Source: Patescibacteria group bacterium (GTDB lineage Bacteria; Patescibacteriota; Minisyncoccia; JAHIHE01; JAGLIN01). From it: a DNA stretch of 39,083 nucleotides. The DNA is taken from the NCBI GenBank assembly GCA_029210775.1, contig JARGGI010000009.1, forward strand, positions 1-39,083, read 5' to 3'. The notes under the pieces are model-generated. The model was not told the origin of the DNA, made no database searches, and saw nothing but the letters and a program-made list of their open reading frames with translations. Shown here in pieces: positions 7,937 through 16,576 of this stretch. Both the position numbers and the translations under genes were made by a program. Every line of letters begins with the position of its first letter. Positions within the stretch are counted from its first letter, which is position 1.

Positions 7937-8085
7937 TCTTTGATTAAAAGCTTCTTCTTCTGTTATTTTTTCTTTTGCATCTTCAACTTTTTCCTCAATA
8001 GGTTTTTCAAATGATGAATTTATATTTATATATTAAAAATTAAAACTTTTATCATATTAATATTATTTCAAAACCTTGTAAAAAT

Positions 8086-8799
8086 CTATTTTTTTTTGTC
8101 ATTATATATATCAAATTCATATCCCGCTTTATTCTTTCTATCTCTTCCTTTCACTGCCCAATATAATCCCGTCCAAACGCTTTGAATGATGATTTTCAAA
8201 TGTCCTTCTTTAGCAAATCTTCGCGGTGAAACTTTGATTTTAACTCCTTTGAGAGCCCTAAATTTTCCAACTTTTCCCGATCTCTTTGCATAATCTGAAT
8301 CTTCTCCCAAAACTATCTTTTCATCAAATCCATTAATTTTATCATGTATTTCTTTTCTTGCAAAGATGCACCATCCACCAGCAAAAGGACTAATAATTTG
8401 AAAAGACTTAACGAGACTATTCCAAAAACCATAATAAAGATTATCAAGCACAGATCCATCTGCATATGACATTGGCACTGCTACATCTAATTTTCTGTCT
8501 TTAAATTCTTCAACAAGTAATTCCAAAAAAAACTCATTCTCAAGCTCCGTGTCAGAATCAAGAAAAAGCAAGATTTCTCCTTTTGCAATTTTTGCTCCTA
8601 AATTTCTACCAGGACCGGGCATTCCTCCTTTTGTCACTGCGCATCCAAATTTTTTAGCAATTTCTCGAGTTTTATCGTCCGATTTGTTGTCAGCGACAAT
8701 TATTTCATAATCTTCAAAAGTTTGCTTTCTAATACTTTCAAGTAATTTCGGCAAACATTTTTCTTCGTTTTTTGTTGGAATGACGATAGAAAGAATCAT
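8086..8799 (-). CDS. Family 2 glycosyltransferase
   Basis: This is a GT-A fold glycosyltransferase of 237 aa, transferring a sugar from an activated nucleotide donor, probably at the cytoplasmic face of the membrane. Visible features are the N-terminal strand ILSIVIPTKNEEKCLPKLL, the donor-site VADNKSDDKT, and the DxD-like metal site FLDSDTEL near residue 95. An acidic EDSDYAKR is the candidate base region. There is no obvious membrane anchor. It is the last gene of a run of three glycosyltransferases on the minus strand (27 bases after the preceding one), so it probably acts in the same glycan or glycolipid pathway. Acceptor and sugar cannot be read from the sequence. Confidence 0.85.
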   Translation of the reverse strand: MILSIVIPTKNEEKCLPKLLESIRKQTFEDYEIIVADNKSDDKTREIAKKFGCAVTKGGMPGPGRNLGAKIAKGEILLFLDSDTELENEFFLELLVEEFKDRKLDVAVPMSYADGSVLDNLYYGFWNSLVKSFQIISPFAGGWCIFARKEIHDKINGFDEKIVLGEDSDYAKRSGKVGKFRALKGVKIKVSPRRFAKEGHLKIIIQSVWTGLYWAVKGRDRKNKAGYEFDIYNDKKK

Positions 8800-8826
8800 A
8801 TTTTATATTATTTAATATTTTAATTA

Positions 8827-9969
8827 TTACAAGCTCTTATATAATTTTACAATTTTCTCAACCCATGGTGCAATTTCAAATTTTCTTGAATTTGTTTTTG
8901 CATTTGCGGACATTCTTTCTCTTAAATCTTTATCATTAACAATTTTCAAAACACTTTCGGAAAATTCTTCCTCTGATTCAGAAGTCAAAAATCCATCTTC
9001 ACCTTCTCTTACAATATCCTCTATTCCACTTGCCCTAACTGCCACTACGGGAGAACCAGCTGCCATTGCTTCAACTGCCACAAGTCCTTGTGTTTCAGTT
9101 TTGGATGCAAAAACAAAAATATCACTTGCCTGATATAAACTCACAATTTCAGTTCGATCAACAAGACCTGTAAAAATTATGTTATTCTTAATGCCAAATT
9201 CTTCAGCCATTTTTTCCAAATCTTTCCGAACCGCTCCATCGCCAACTATCATAAACTTTATATTATTTTTCTTCTGAGCAATCTTAGCAAAAGATTTTAT
9301 CAAAAAACCAAGATTCTTTTCTTCGGTCAATCTACATGCGGTAATAAGCATAATTTCATCTGATTTAATTTGATATTTTTCCCTTATCTCATTTTTCCTA
9401 CCTGTATCGTTTTGAAAGATGTTAATATTTATTCCACTTGGGATAATTTCAATCGGAACATTAATTCCATGATCTTCTAAAAGTTTTTTTATCGCAGTGG
9501 AAGGAGCAATCACTGTGTCGCACTTATTTGAATAGCCAACGGTTATCTTTCTGATATATTTTTTTGAAATAGAACTTGGAATTAATGGAATATAGTGCGA
9601 ATAATCTTCGTATTTTATATGATAAGTAAAAACCAATGGGATTCCCAATTCTTTTGAAAATTTCAATGCCTCAGAACCTAAGGAATATGGCTGATGAGAA
9701 TGTAAGATATCTAATTTTAATTCTTTTATAATTTCTTTCGTCTTAGAACCTAATGGAACAGGAATGACATAAAAATAACCACCATAATTAAAACGAACAC
9801 TTTTATATCGAAAAATATTTTTCTTTTCATCTTTATAGTTTGGATATTCAGGAGCAAAAATATATACTTCATGTCCTGCTTTTTCCAGTCCATTGCTAAG
9901 ATTTATAACAGAAGTTTCCATACCACCCTTTGAGGGAGTGTAATAATTTATAAACATTCCTATTTTCAT
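8827..9969 (-). CDS. Family 4 glycosyltransferase (GT-B)
   Basis: The protein has 380 aa. The N-terminal Glyco_transf_4 domain begins MKIGMFINYYTPSKGGMET; the C-terminal Glycos_transf_1 domain carries TGLVDRTEIVSLYQASDIFV and the E-x7-E nucleotide-sugar motif in ETQGLVAVEAMAAGSPVVA. The arrangement resembles diacylglycerol glucosyltransferases and other GT4 enzymes that use UDP- or GDP-sugars, but specificity is not determined. It overlaps the next GT4 gene by four bases (ATGA), so the two are translationally coupled. The pair is similar in architecture and may have arisen by duplication. Confidence 0.85.
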   Translation of the reverse strand: MKIGMFINYYTPSKGGMETSVINLSNGLEKAGHEVYIFAPEYPNYKDEKKNIFRYKSVRFNYGGYFYVIPVPLGSKTKEIIKELKLDILHSHQPYSLGSEALKFSKELGIPLVFTYHIKYEDYSHYIPLIPSSISKKYIRKITVGYSNKCDTVIAPSTAIKKLLEDHGINVPIEIIPSGININIFQNDTGRKNEIREKYQIKSDEIMLITACRLTEEKNLGFLIKSFAKIAQKKNNIKFMIVGDGAVRKDLEKMAEEFGIKNNIIFTGLVDRTEIVSLYQASDIFVFASKTETQGLVAVEAMAAGSPVVAVRASGIEDIVREGEDGFLTSESEEEFSESVLKIVNDKDLRERMSANAKTNSRKFEIAPWVEKIVKLYKSL

Positions 9970-11123
9970 GATTTGTGCTTAGTGATTATATAATTAAAAA
10001 AATCTATGGTTTCTTCTATTTGATTTTTTATATCCAGTCTTTCCTTGCTAATTTTTTTTGAATTAATCGAAAACTTACTAAGATATGTTTTATTCTGAAA
10101 AAGATAGACTATTTTTTCAGAAAATTCATTTATATTATTTTCAACCAAAAATCCATTATATCCATCAACTACAATCTTTTCAAATGGCTCGTCATAGATT
10201 GCAACAACCGGAAGTCCACTTGCAACTGCTTCGCAGACAACGAGACCTTGTGTTTCTGTTAACGATGAAAAAGCAAACACATCAGCACTATTATATGCCC
10301 TAATAACATCTTTTCTTTCTAGAATTCCAGTGAAAACTACGCTATCACTTATGCCAAGAGAAAAACATATTTTTTTTAAATTTTCAATTTCATTTCCATA
10401 CCCCACAATAAATAACTTTGTGTTCCCTATCTTTTCTTTGATTAATTTGAATGATTTAATAATAAATTTGATATTTTTTTCTTTTGCGATTCTACCAACA
10501 TATAAAATCACATTTTGATTTTTATTAAAACCATATTTTTCTAAAAGCCAATTGTTTTTTTTGTTTTTGAAATCTTCAAGATTAAAGCTTGTTGAAATTA
10601 TTCTTATTGGTCTTCTAACCTTAAGTCCTAAGAGATAATTTTTTATTTTTTCTGAAGGCGCTATAATACCATTACAATTATTGCAAAAAATTCTAATAAG
10701 TTTATCTACAGAAGTTTTTGGTGGCTTAAATTCACCAAATATATAATGTAGATATTCACTGTACATTGTGTGATTTATATATAAAATTGGAATATTTTTT
10801 ATCCTTGCAAATGTTTGTCCAAGAAAACCACCAATTCCAAAAGGATTTTGGGAATAAACAATATCAAGTTTCAATTTTTTCAAGGGAACAATATTTTTTA
10901 CTGATACTGGAATTGATACTCTATAATTTTTTTCAAAAGGAACTTGAAAAGATTTAAATCTAAATTCTGTAAATTTCGGTCTTTCTTTTTCTTTTCCAGA
11001 TTCTGGAGCAAAAATATATATTTCATGACCTTGTCTTTCTGCTTCTTCAGCAAAATTTTGAATATAGGTCACAACACCGTTTACCTGTGGAGTATATGTT
11101 TCTGTAAAAATACCAATTTTCAT
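9966..11123 (-). CDS. Family 4 glycosyltransferase (GT-B), paralogue of the preceding
   Basis: The protein has 385 aa with the same two-domain architecture. It begins MKIGIFTETYTPQVNGVVTY, has the C-terminal strand VILYVGRIAKEKNIKFIIKS, and the donor motif ETQGLVVCEAVASGLPVVA. The N-terminal PQVNGVV stretch is characteristic of lipid alpha-glycosyltransferases of the monoglucosyl-diacylglycerol synthase type, so a membrane glycolipid acceptor is plausible but unproven. It overlaps the partner GT4 by four bases and follows the small membrane protein at 11135 by 11 bases. Confidence 0.85.
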   Translation of the reverse strand: MKIGIFTETYTPQVNGVVTYIQNFAEEAERQGHEIYIFAPESGKEKERPKFTEFRFKSFQVPFEKNYRVSIPVSVKNIVPLKKLKLDIVYSQNPFGIGGFLGQTFARIKNIPILYINHTMYSEYLHYIFGEFKPPKTSVDKLIRIFCNNCNGIIAPSEKIKNYLLGLKVRRPIRIISTSFNLEDFKNKKNNWLLEKYGFNKNQNVILYVGRIAKEKNIKFIIKSFKLIKEKIGNTKLFIVGYGNEIENLKKICFSLGISDSVVFTGILERKDVIRAYNSADVFAFSSLTETQGLVVCEAVASGLPVVAIYDEPFEKIVVDGYNGFLVENNINEFSEKIVYLFQNKTYLSKFSINSKKISKERLDIKNQIEETIDFFNYIITKHKS

Positions 11124-11134
11124 TTACTTTTATC

Positions 11135-11608
11135 TTAATTTTTTCTTTGCTTGATATTATTTATTTTTCTAATTCCATTTTCTGTATGATAAATTAACCC
11201 ATACCAAAATGAAGGAAAATAAACTATGCTCGCAATCAGTAACCCAATGATAACTATTGCATCATAGCTCATACGAGTCCAGTAATCATTTTCAAGCTTT
11301 AACCACATGCCAAATTCATCAAATGTTAATCCCAATCCAATTCCATAAAGAATTCCAATTTTAAGTCTATTTTTTGCATTTTGAACAACAAGAGCAAGAA
11401 ATCCTGCTATGGCTAATGTAACTATACCATAGTTCAAATGATGAATATGATATCCTTTTATATATAGATGCGGATCATTGATGATTCCGATGTTTCCCAA
11501 GATCACATAAATACGAACAAAAATAAATGTAGATAAAAAAGATACGAGAACCACAAAGCTCATTCTCTTCTTATGTTTTTTTATCAAATTATAATAAAAA
11601 TTATCCAA
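11135..11608 (-). CDS. Small integral membrane protein with HIHH and DEFG motifs
   Basis: Not assigned. It has 157 aa and four probable membrane segments (about 17-37, 57-77, 82-101 and 115-135). Polar and His residues cluster beside the helices: YHIHHLNYG (about 54-62), TFDEFGMWL and ENDYWTRMSYDA. Such a set is reminiscent of intramembrane metal or lipid enzymes, but I infer no activity. The longest start is TTG at 11608; the first ATG is Met16 and would trim part of the basic N-terminus, so TTG is plausible. It lies between the LiaF-like gene and the glycosyltransferases in one run of closely spaced genes. Confidence 0.65.
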   Translation of the reverse strand: MDNFYYNLIKKHKKRMSFVVLVSFLSTFIFVRIYVILGNIGIINDPHLYIKGYHIHHLNYGIVTLAIAGFLALVVQNAKNRLKIGILYGIGLGLTFDEFGMWLKLENDYWTRMSYDAIVIIGLLIASIVYFPSFWYGLIYHTENGIRKINNIKQRKN

Positions 11609-11637
11609 CGGGAATCATTTAACAAATTAGCAATTCT

Positions 11638-12540
11638 TTAATAATATTTAACCTTTATTTCCGATAATTTCAAATCTAAATCAATATCAACTTTATCTAC
11701 CACTTCATTATAGTTTGAGCTTGTATATTCTTGAAAGCCTCTTTCCAAGCCTAATTCTTCAAAATTATCAATTATTAAAACTTTTTTCAAAAACATTTTT
11801 ACCCCCATTTCTTTTGGAATGGCAATATTTATTACTGAACCAAGAGAATTAATTCTTACTTTCTTTATATTTCTATTTAAAATTATTTCATTTGAACTAA
11901 TTTTTGTTTCTAATATAAAGTCCGAGACAGAAAGTTTAGAAAAATTAAATTTGTTTCTACTCATATAAGTTTTTGTCTTTACTTTAGACGAAATATTATT
12001 ACCAATCCTTATGTCCCACACATGACTGTTATCCCAAGGACTAAAAACATAATCGCTCAGATGATTATTATAGATTTTATAGACATTCTCATTATCAAAT
12101 TCATTAAAACTAATTTTAGGGATAATTCCTTTCGAAATCAACAAATCTCCACTAATTATATTTTCTTCAATGTTATCTATAAACAGTGTTCCAGAAGAAA
12201 AATTTATGTCAATGTCTGTTATCTTATCTTTTGAAATAATTTTTTGACCCATCTTTATTGTTTCCACTTGTCTCTGATGAAATAAATCACCGCCTTGAGA
12301 AACATATATAATTCCAAATACAGAAAAAATAACTATAATTGGAGAAATTAATTTAACAAAATAAAGTTTAGTTTTTCTAAATATAATCTCAATTCCAGCA
12401 ACTACAAAAAATAACGGCCATAATCTTATAAGCTGGAAAATTATATTAAATCTCAAAAAACCAAGCATAATCCACAAAAAAATAAATCCAAAAAGAAGCA
12501 TATATAAGCCATTTGATATTCTTTCAATATATAATTTCAT
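11638..12540 (-). CDS. LiaF-like membrane protein
   Basis: The protein has 300 aa. Residues 8-85 carry about three to four membrane helices with the LiaI/LiaF-type (DUF5668-like) signature LIRLWPLFFVVAGIEIIF. The remaining 200 residues are an extracytoplasmic beta-rich domain resembling LiaF/DUF4097 beta-helix proteins (LFIDNIEENIISGDLLIS, IRINSLGSVINIAIPKEMG type repeats). Family members sense or modulate envelope stress through a LiaRS kinase, but no two-component genes are seen here. It heads the run with the small membrane protein and glycosyltransferases, which suggests an envelope role. Confidence 0.7.
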   Translation of the reverse strand: MKLYIERISNGLYMLLFGFIFLWIMLGFLRFNIIFQLIRLWPLFFVVAGIEIIFRKTKLYFVKLISPIIVIFSVFGIIYVSQGGDLFHQRQVETIKMGQKIISKDKITDIDINFSSGTLFIDNIEENIISGDLLISKGIIPKISFNEFDNENVYKIYNNHLSDYVFSPWDNSHVWDIRIGNNISSKVKTKTYMSRNKFNFSKLSVSDFILETKISSNEIILNRNIKKVRINSLGSVINIAIPKEMGVKMFLKKVLIIDNFEELGLERGFQEYTSSNYNEVVDKVDIDLDLKLSEIKVKYY

Positions 12541-12617
12541 GTTTATATCTTATATTAAGTATGACAATATGTTTATATCATAACATAAAATAGTTAAAAA
12601 TGATATAGAATAATTTC

Positions 12618-12652
12618 TTAAACAAACAGAGACTATATTATAATAGCCTCTG
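12618..12652 (-). terminator. Rho-independent terminator of the uvrC-lgt-dsbA run
   Basis: A stem CAGAG/CTCTG plus CTAT/ATAG with one A-C mismatch (12627-12652) is followed on the minus strand by TTTGTTT. It lies 24 bases after the stop of the DsbA-like gene at 12676. Confidence 0.6.
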
Positions 12653-12675
12653 CTCTATAAAAAATTTATTTATAA

Positions 12676-13326
12676 TTATTTGATTGAATTTTTTTCCAAT
12701 TCAGCGTCAATTTCTCTTCTAAAATCTTCAATATTTGGAAGATATTTGCTGTCTTTTAAATTAACTATTCTTTTTCCGTTTATAAAAAAAGTTGGAGTTC
12801 CTGAAATTTTATCTTTTATACCCTGTCTTTTTTGTTCGTTTATTGTCTCAATATATTTATTATGATTAAAACAATCACTATATTTTTTTTCATCAAGACC
12901 CAGCTCTTTTGCGTACTCATTTAAACTGTTTTCATCCAATTTTCCTGCGCTTTCATAAAGCTTTGCATGCATCTCCCAAAACTTTCCTTGTTCCCTTGCG
13001 CATTCTGCAACTATAGAAGCTTTCAATGCAAACTTATGACCTGGAAGTGGAAAATGCCTATAATCTAACTTCACCTTCCCTTCATATTCTTTCAGAATTT
13101 GTTCTATCATTGTATATGAACTGATACAGGCAGGACACTGATAGTCGCCATATTCAACAATAACAACAACGCTATCGTCATAATTATAAATTGAATTCAT
13201 TGATCCGCCTTCTTCCTTGTTTCCAAAAAAATAAAATATCACAGCAAAAATCAATATTATAGCAATAAGAAAAAAGATGGGATTTGAAATAATTTTTTGA
13301 AAAAAACTTTCTTTTTTATTTTCCAT
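12676..13326 (-). CDS. Membrane-anchored DsbA-like thiol-disulfide oxidoreductase
   Basis: The protein has 216 aa. One N-terminal anchor helix (residues about 16-34) is followed by an extracytoplasmic thioredoxin-fold DsbA/DSBA-like domain. The active site CPAC is at 64-67 and the cis-proline loop GTPTFF at 176-181 (Pro178). The pattern HFPLPGH...A...AECAREQGKFWEMH is typical of the DsbA_2/Thioredoxin_4 family in Gram-positive and CPR bacteria. It should introduce or exchange disulfides in exported proteins. It lies 19 bases after the two-domain homologue and ends in a terminator. No DsbB or VKOR partner is visible. Confidence 0.85.
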   Translation of the reverse strand: MENKKESFFQKIISNPIFFLIAIILIFAVIFYFFGNKEEGGSMNSIYNYDDSVVVIVEYGDYQCPACISSYTMIEQILKEYEGKVKLDYRHFPLPGHKFALKASIVAECAREQGKFWEMHAKLYESAGKLDENSLNEYAKELGLDEKKYSDCFNHNKYIETINEQKRQGIKDKISGTPTFFINGKRIVNLKDSKYLPNIEDFRREIDAELEKNSIK

Positions 13327-13345
13327 AATTAATTATTAATATTAA

Positions 13346-14443
13346 TTATCTTTCTAACTGTTTATCAATAATTATTTGAAATTTCTCTGGCGATTGTGCT
13401 CCTGACAAAAAATCCTCACCAATGAAAAATGCAGGTGTTCCACCAACCCCATATTCTGAACCAATTCCCATATCACTTTTCACTTTTCCTTCATATTTTC
13501 CAGAATCAAGACAATTATTAAATTCCTTTGTAACCAAACCGATTTTTTGAGCAGTTTGCTTCAAATCAGACACTGCCAGTTTGCTTTGATCTTCAAACAT
13601 TGCGTCGTGCATTTCCCAAAACTTTCCTTGTTCATTAGCACACTCTGAGGCTTCAGCTGCTTTTTGAGCATTGCTGTGTGAGGGAAGAGGAAAATGTTTA
13701 AAAACCAATTTAACTTCATCGCCATAGATTTTTAAAACTTCATCAATATTTTCTTTGCCTTTTTTACAAAATGGACATTCAAAATCGCTAAATTCAATTA
13801 TAGTCACTTTTGCGTCTTTTGGACCCTTAAAAATATCATTTTCGTTTACTTCTAAAAAGCCTATATGTCTTCCAACTGGAATCCCAATCTTAGCCGAATC
13901 CAATAAATATATATCATCTTTCTCAATAAACACTTCTCTAATTTCTGTCTGATCTTCCCAATCTTTTATCTTTGTAATTTTTGAATCAAAAACAAAGGCC
14001 GGAATAGATTTTATTTCAAAAATATCAATTATTTTTTGTGCTTCTTCTGTATCAAAATTTATCACTCTTGTTTTTATAGTAGGAATATTACCCCTTATCA
14101 TATCAACTACTTCCCCATGGCTACATTCTTGACATTCTTTGTCTGAAATTATAGTTACATTAACAATCGGATCATCAAAAGCTCTCCAGGTTTTTCCATT
14201 CTTTTCAAAAATTTCTGTTTCTCCTTCTGGACTTTCAAAATTTTTGTTTTTACCGAAAAAATCAATTCCAAAACTACCAGAAATAACAATTCCGACAACT
14301 AAACCAAATATTATTAAGATAACATTTGTATCAATTTTTTTCTTATTCTTTTTTAAGTTCTTATCAATTGTATGTTGATTCTCAAAATTATCATTTTTCT
14401 CCTCATTATTATGTTTATACTTTGGTTCTTCTGTTAGTTCCAT
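13346..14443 (-). CDS. Two-domain thioredoxin-fold oxidoreductase (DsbA-like fused to an N-terminal Trx-like domain)
   Basis: The protein has 365 aa. A charged cytoplasmic N-terminus (1-38) is followed by an anchor helix (about 39-57). A first thioredoxin-like domain has CQEC (104-107) and a cis-Pro-like SIPAF (146-150). A second, DsbA-like domain has CPFC (223-226), HFPLPSH, ASECANEQGKFWEMHDAMF and cis-Pro GGTPAFF. Both CXXC pairs are intact, so the protein could pass electrons between its own domains, as DsbD/DsbC-type relays do; this is inference. It is translated 18 bases after lgt and 19 bases before the single-domain DsbA-like gene. Confidence 0.8.
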   Translation of the reverse strand: MELTEEPKYKHNNEEKNDNFENQHTIDKNLKKNKKKIDTNVILIIFGLVVGIVISGSFGIDFFGKNKNFESPEGETEIFEKNGKTWRAFDDPIVNVTIISDKECQECSHGEVVDMIRGNIPTIKTRVINFDTEEAQKIIDIFEIKSIPAFVFDSKITKIKDWEDQTEIREVFIEKDDIYLLDSAKIGIPVGRHIGFLEVNENDIFKGPKDAKVTIIEFSDFECPFCKKGKENIDEVLKIYGDEVKLVFKHFPLPSHSNAQKAAEASECANEQGKFWEMHDAMFEDQSKLAVSDLKQTAQKIGLVTKEFNNCLDSGKYEGKVKSDMGIGSEYGVGGTPAFFIGEDFLSGAQSPEKFQIIIDKQLER

Positions 14444-14461
14444 AATTATATTATTATTTAA

Positions 14462-15223
14462 TTATCTTTTAGAATTTTTCATTCTTATTACAAGTAAATA
14501 AACAGAAACGGGCGTAATAAACATCAGAATCCATTGACTATAAGTCAATTGCAAATGACGACTATCACAAACTTTTAAATCCATACAACGAGTAAAATCA
14601 AGGAAAAACCTTGAAATAATGAAATAAAATACGACTGATAAAGCCAAAACGCCTTGTCCCAACTGTCTTTTTTTAAGATAGCAGATTAAGCATATAATGA
14701 CAATACCGTTAATTATGTGATATAAAGCAACTGGATGCCTTACAGATTGATCGATATATATTCTTCCCCATGGTAAATTCGTAATTTTTCCAACATGATC
14801 ATAGATGAAAAAACATCCCACTCTTGTTATTGTCAGTGCTACTATTGCCCCTATAATTAAAACATCTAATAGTTTATATATATCTATTTTTTTTATTTTT
14901 GAATAGATATATATTAATATCAAAGCAACTATTCCACCGCCCAAAAAAGAAAAACCACCATTCTTATACAGATTAAATACATCAGACAAAGCATTAAATT
15001 CCTCAAAGTTCGAAAAAACATAAAAAAATCTTGAACCAATGATAATTCCAATCAAAGAAATAATCATTATGTCCCATATATTTTCTTTACTAACGCCTTG
15101 TTTTTTTCCTTCTTTAACAGAAATTAATAAAGAAAATAAAAATCCCAAAGACACGAAAAATCCCCAAACTTGAATTGAAATTAAACCTAAATCTATTTGT
15201 TGAAAAGTAAAATATGAAATCAT
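14462..15223 (-). CDS. lgt: Prolipoprotein diacylglyceryl transferase, divergent
   Basis: Lgt transfers diacylglycerol from phosphatidylglycerol to the lipobox Cys of prolipoproteins in the cytoplasmic membrane. Seven membrane segments are visible with family blocks IQVWGFFVSLGF, GSRFFYVF, GGFSFLGGG, RVGCFFIYDHVG, RHPVALYH and SRFFLDFTR. Two usually conserved positions differ: the His of the GG-x-S-x-H-GG block is Leu, and the Glu of LYE is His (LYH). The Arg residues are kept. Some Gram-positive and CPR Lgts vary here, so activity is likely but not certain. I chose the ATG at 15223, preceded by AAATATAAAAATATG like other starts here, over the ATG six codons upstream. It sits between uvrC and the disulfide oxidoreductases. 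Confidence 0.8.
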   Translation of the reverse strand: MISYFTFQQIDLGLISIQVWGFFVSLGFLFSLLISVKEGKKQGVSKENIWDIMIISLIGIIIGSRFFYVFSNFEEFNALSDVFNLYKNGGFSFLGGGIVALILIYIYSKIKKIDIYKLLDVLIIGAIVALTITRVGCFFIYDHVGKITNLPWGRIYIDQSVRHPVALYHIINGIVIICLICYLKKRQLGQGVLALSVVFYFIISRFFLDFTRCMDLKVCDSRHLQLTYSQWILMFITPVSVYLLVIRMKNSKR

Positions 15224-15272
15224 TTTTATATTTAATAACATTATCGAAGCTCAATCTCCATAATGTTTTTGC

Positions 15273-16493
15273 TTATTTATTTCTCAATGTTCGTAACTTC
15301 CTGTGATAGAAAATTGCAAATCGATGTGCTTCGTCACGCAATTTTTTTATAAATTCAACATCAGGAAAAATATAGCCCCTACAAGATGAATAAAATAACT
15401 TTTCGCCCTTCCTATCTGGTCCTTTTGCAATTGCAACCACAGGAATATTTAAATTATACTTTTTTAAAACCATTTGAGCAACATTTTTTTGTCCCAAGCC
15501 TCCATCAATTATTATTAAATCTGGCTTTTCCCATTCCGCATGAGAAAATCTCCTTTCAATGACCTCTTTAATCATTCCTATGTCATTTGCGTCTTCAATT
15601 GTTTTTATTTTAAATTTTCTATATTCATTCTTATTTGGTTTTCCAAAAGAAAATACAACCATGCTTCCAACAGCAAATTTTCCAGATATATTTGAAATAT
15701 CATAAGCCTCAGCACGAACAGGATATTTTTCATATTTATTTTTCAAAATCTCATCTTTTCTAATAAAAGCGACATCTTGAATATGGTTTAATAAAAATAA
15801 CTGATTTCTTTTTATTGTTGCGCTTTCATAATTCATTTCTTTTGAATGTTCCACCATCTCCTTTTCAATTTTTTTTATCAAATTTTTCTTTTTCCCTTGT
15901 AAAAATAATTTTATATTATTTATAATTTTTTGATAATCTTTTTTGGACATATTTTCTACTTTTCCTGATGAATAACCTTTTATATAGTATTTTCTATATA
16001 GATTTAAAGTGTTATTTTTTTGACTATTATCACGATCGAATATATTTACCAAAATCCCAATTACTTTTTCAGCTTCCCATTTACTAAAATATGGACCAAA
16101 AATATATTTTGCTTTTATTTTCTTTTTATCAGTTGGTCTTGTGATTAAAACTTGTGGATATTCTTCATTAGTGATAATTATATTCACAAAAGATTTATCA
16201 TCTTTTAGTTTGATATTATATTTCGGAGCATATTTATTGATAAGATTTGCTTCTAAAATCAAAGCTTCCACAACATTGTCAGTTTCCTTATAATCAATTT
16301 TATCTATGTCTTCAACTAGAGTTGCAGTCTTATTGTCAAGTGCGCCCGTAAAATATGAACCAACTCTATTTTTAAGTGATGTTGCTTTTCCAATATATAT
16401 AATTTTCCCTAATTTATTTTTCATCAAATAGACCCCAGGTGAATCTGGAAATTCTTTAACTTTCTGTTTTATATCGTTTTTATAATCTTGCAT
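15273..16493 (-). CDS. uvrC: UvrC excinuclease subunit, short form
   Basis: UvrC makes both incisions in nucleotide excision repair with UvrA and UvrB. Visible domains are GIY-YIG nuclease (GVYLMKNKLGKIIYIGKA, about 20-37), UVR motif (about 208-235), and the RNase H-like 5' nuclease with YDISN (Asp265), ANDIGM (Asp304), IIIDGG (Asp330) and DEAHRFA (His390), so both nuclease sites look intact. At 406 aa it is about 200 residues short: it stops right after the nuclease domain and has no C-terminal helix-hairpin-helix pair. The CL-x-Y-x-IG-x-C-x-x-PC block that carries the iron-sulfur cysteines is also lost (LNLYRKYYIKGYSSGK at 163-178); the only Cys is 371. It heads the run uvrC-lgt-dsbA-dsbA. 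Confidence 0.88.
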   Translation of the reverse strand: MQDYKNDIKQKVKEFPDSPGVYLMKNKLGKIIYIGKATSLKNRVGSYFTGALDNKTATLVEDIDKIDYKETDNVVEALILEANLINKYAPKYNIKLKDDKSFVNIIITNEEYPQVLITRPTDKKKIKAKYIFGPYFSKWEAEKVIGILVNIFDRDNSQKNNTLNLYRKYYIKGYSSGKVENMSKKDYQKIINNIKLFLQGKKKNLIKKIEKEMVEHSKEMNYESATIKRNQLFLLNHIQDVAFIRKDEILKNKYEKYPVRAEAYDISNISGKFAVGSMVVFSFGKPNKNEYRKFKIKTIEDANDIGMIKEVIERRFSHAEWEKPDLIIIDGGLGQKNVAQMVLKKYNLNIPVVAIAKGPDRKGEKLFYSSCRGYIFPDVEFIKKLRDEAHRFAIFYHRKLRTLRNK

Positions 16494-16525
16494 TTATAAT
16501 TGCTTATAAATACATCATAACTCAA

Positions 16526-16556
16526 CAAAAAAAACTGGCAATAGACCAGAATTTTT
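16526..16556 (-). terminator. Rho-independent terminator after the porD-like gene
   Basis: On the minus strand, CTGG-TCTATTG-CCAG (16549-16535) is followed by TTTTTTTT. It lies about 27 bases after the stop of the ferredoxin-like gene and separates it from uvrC. Confidence 0.65.
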
Positions 16557-16576
16557 ATATACAAAATATTTATTTT

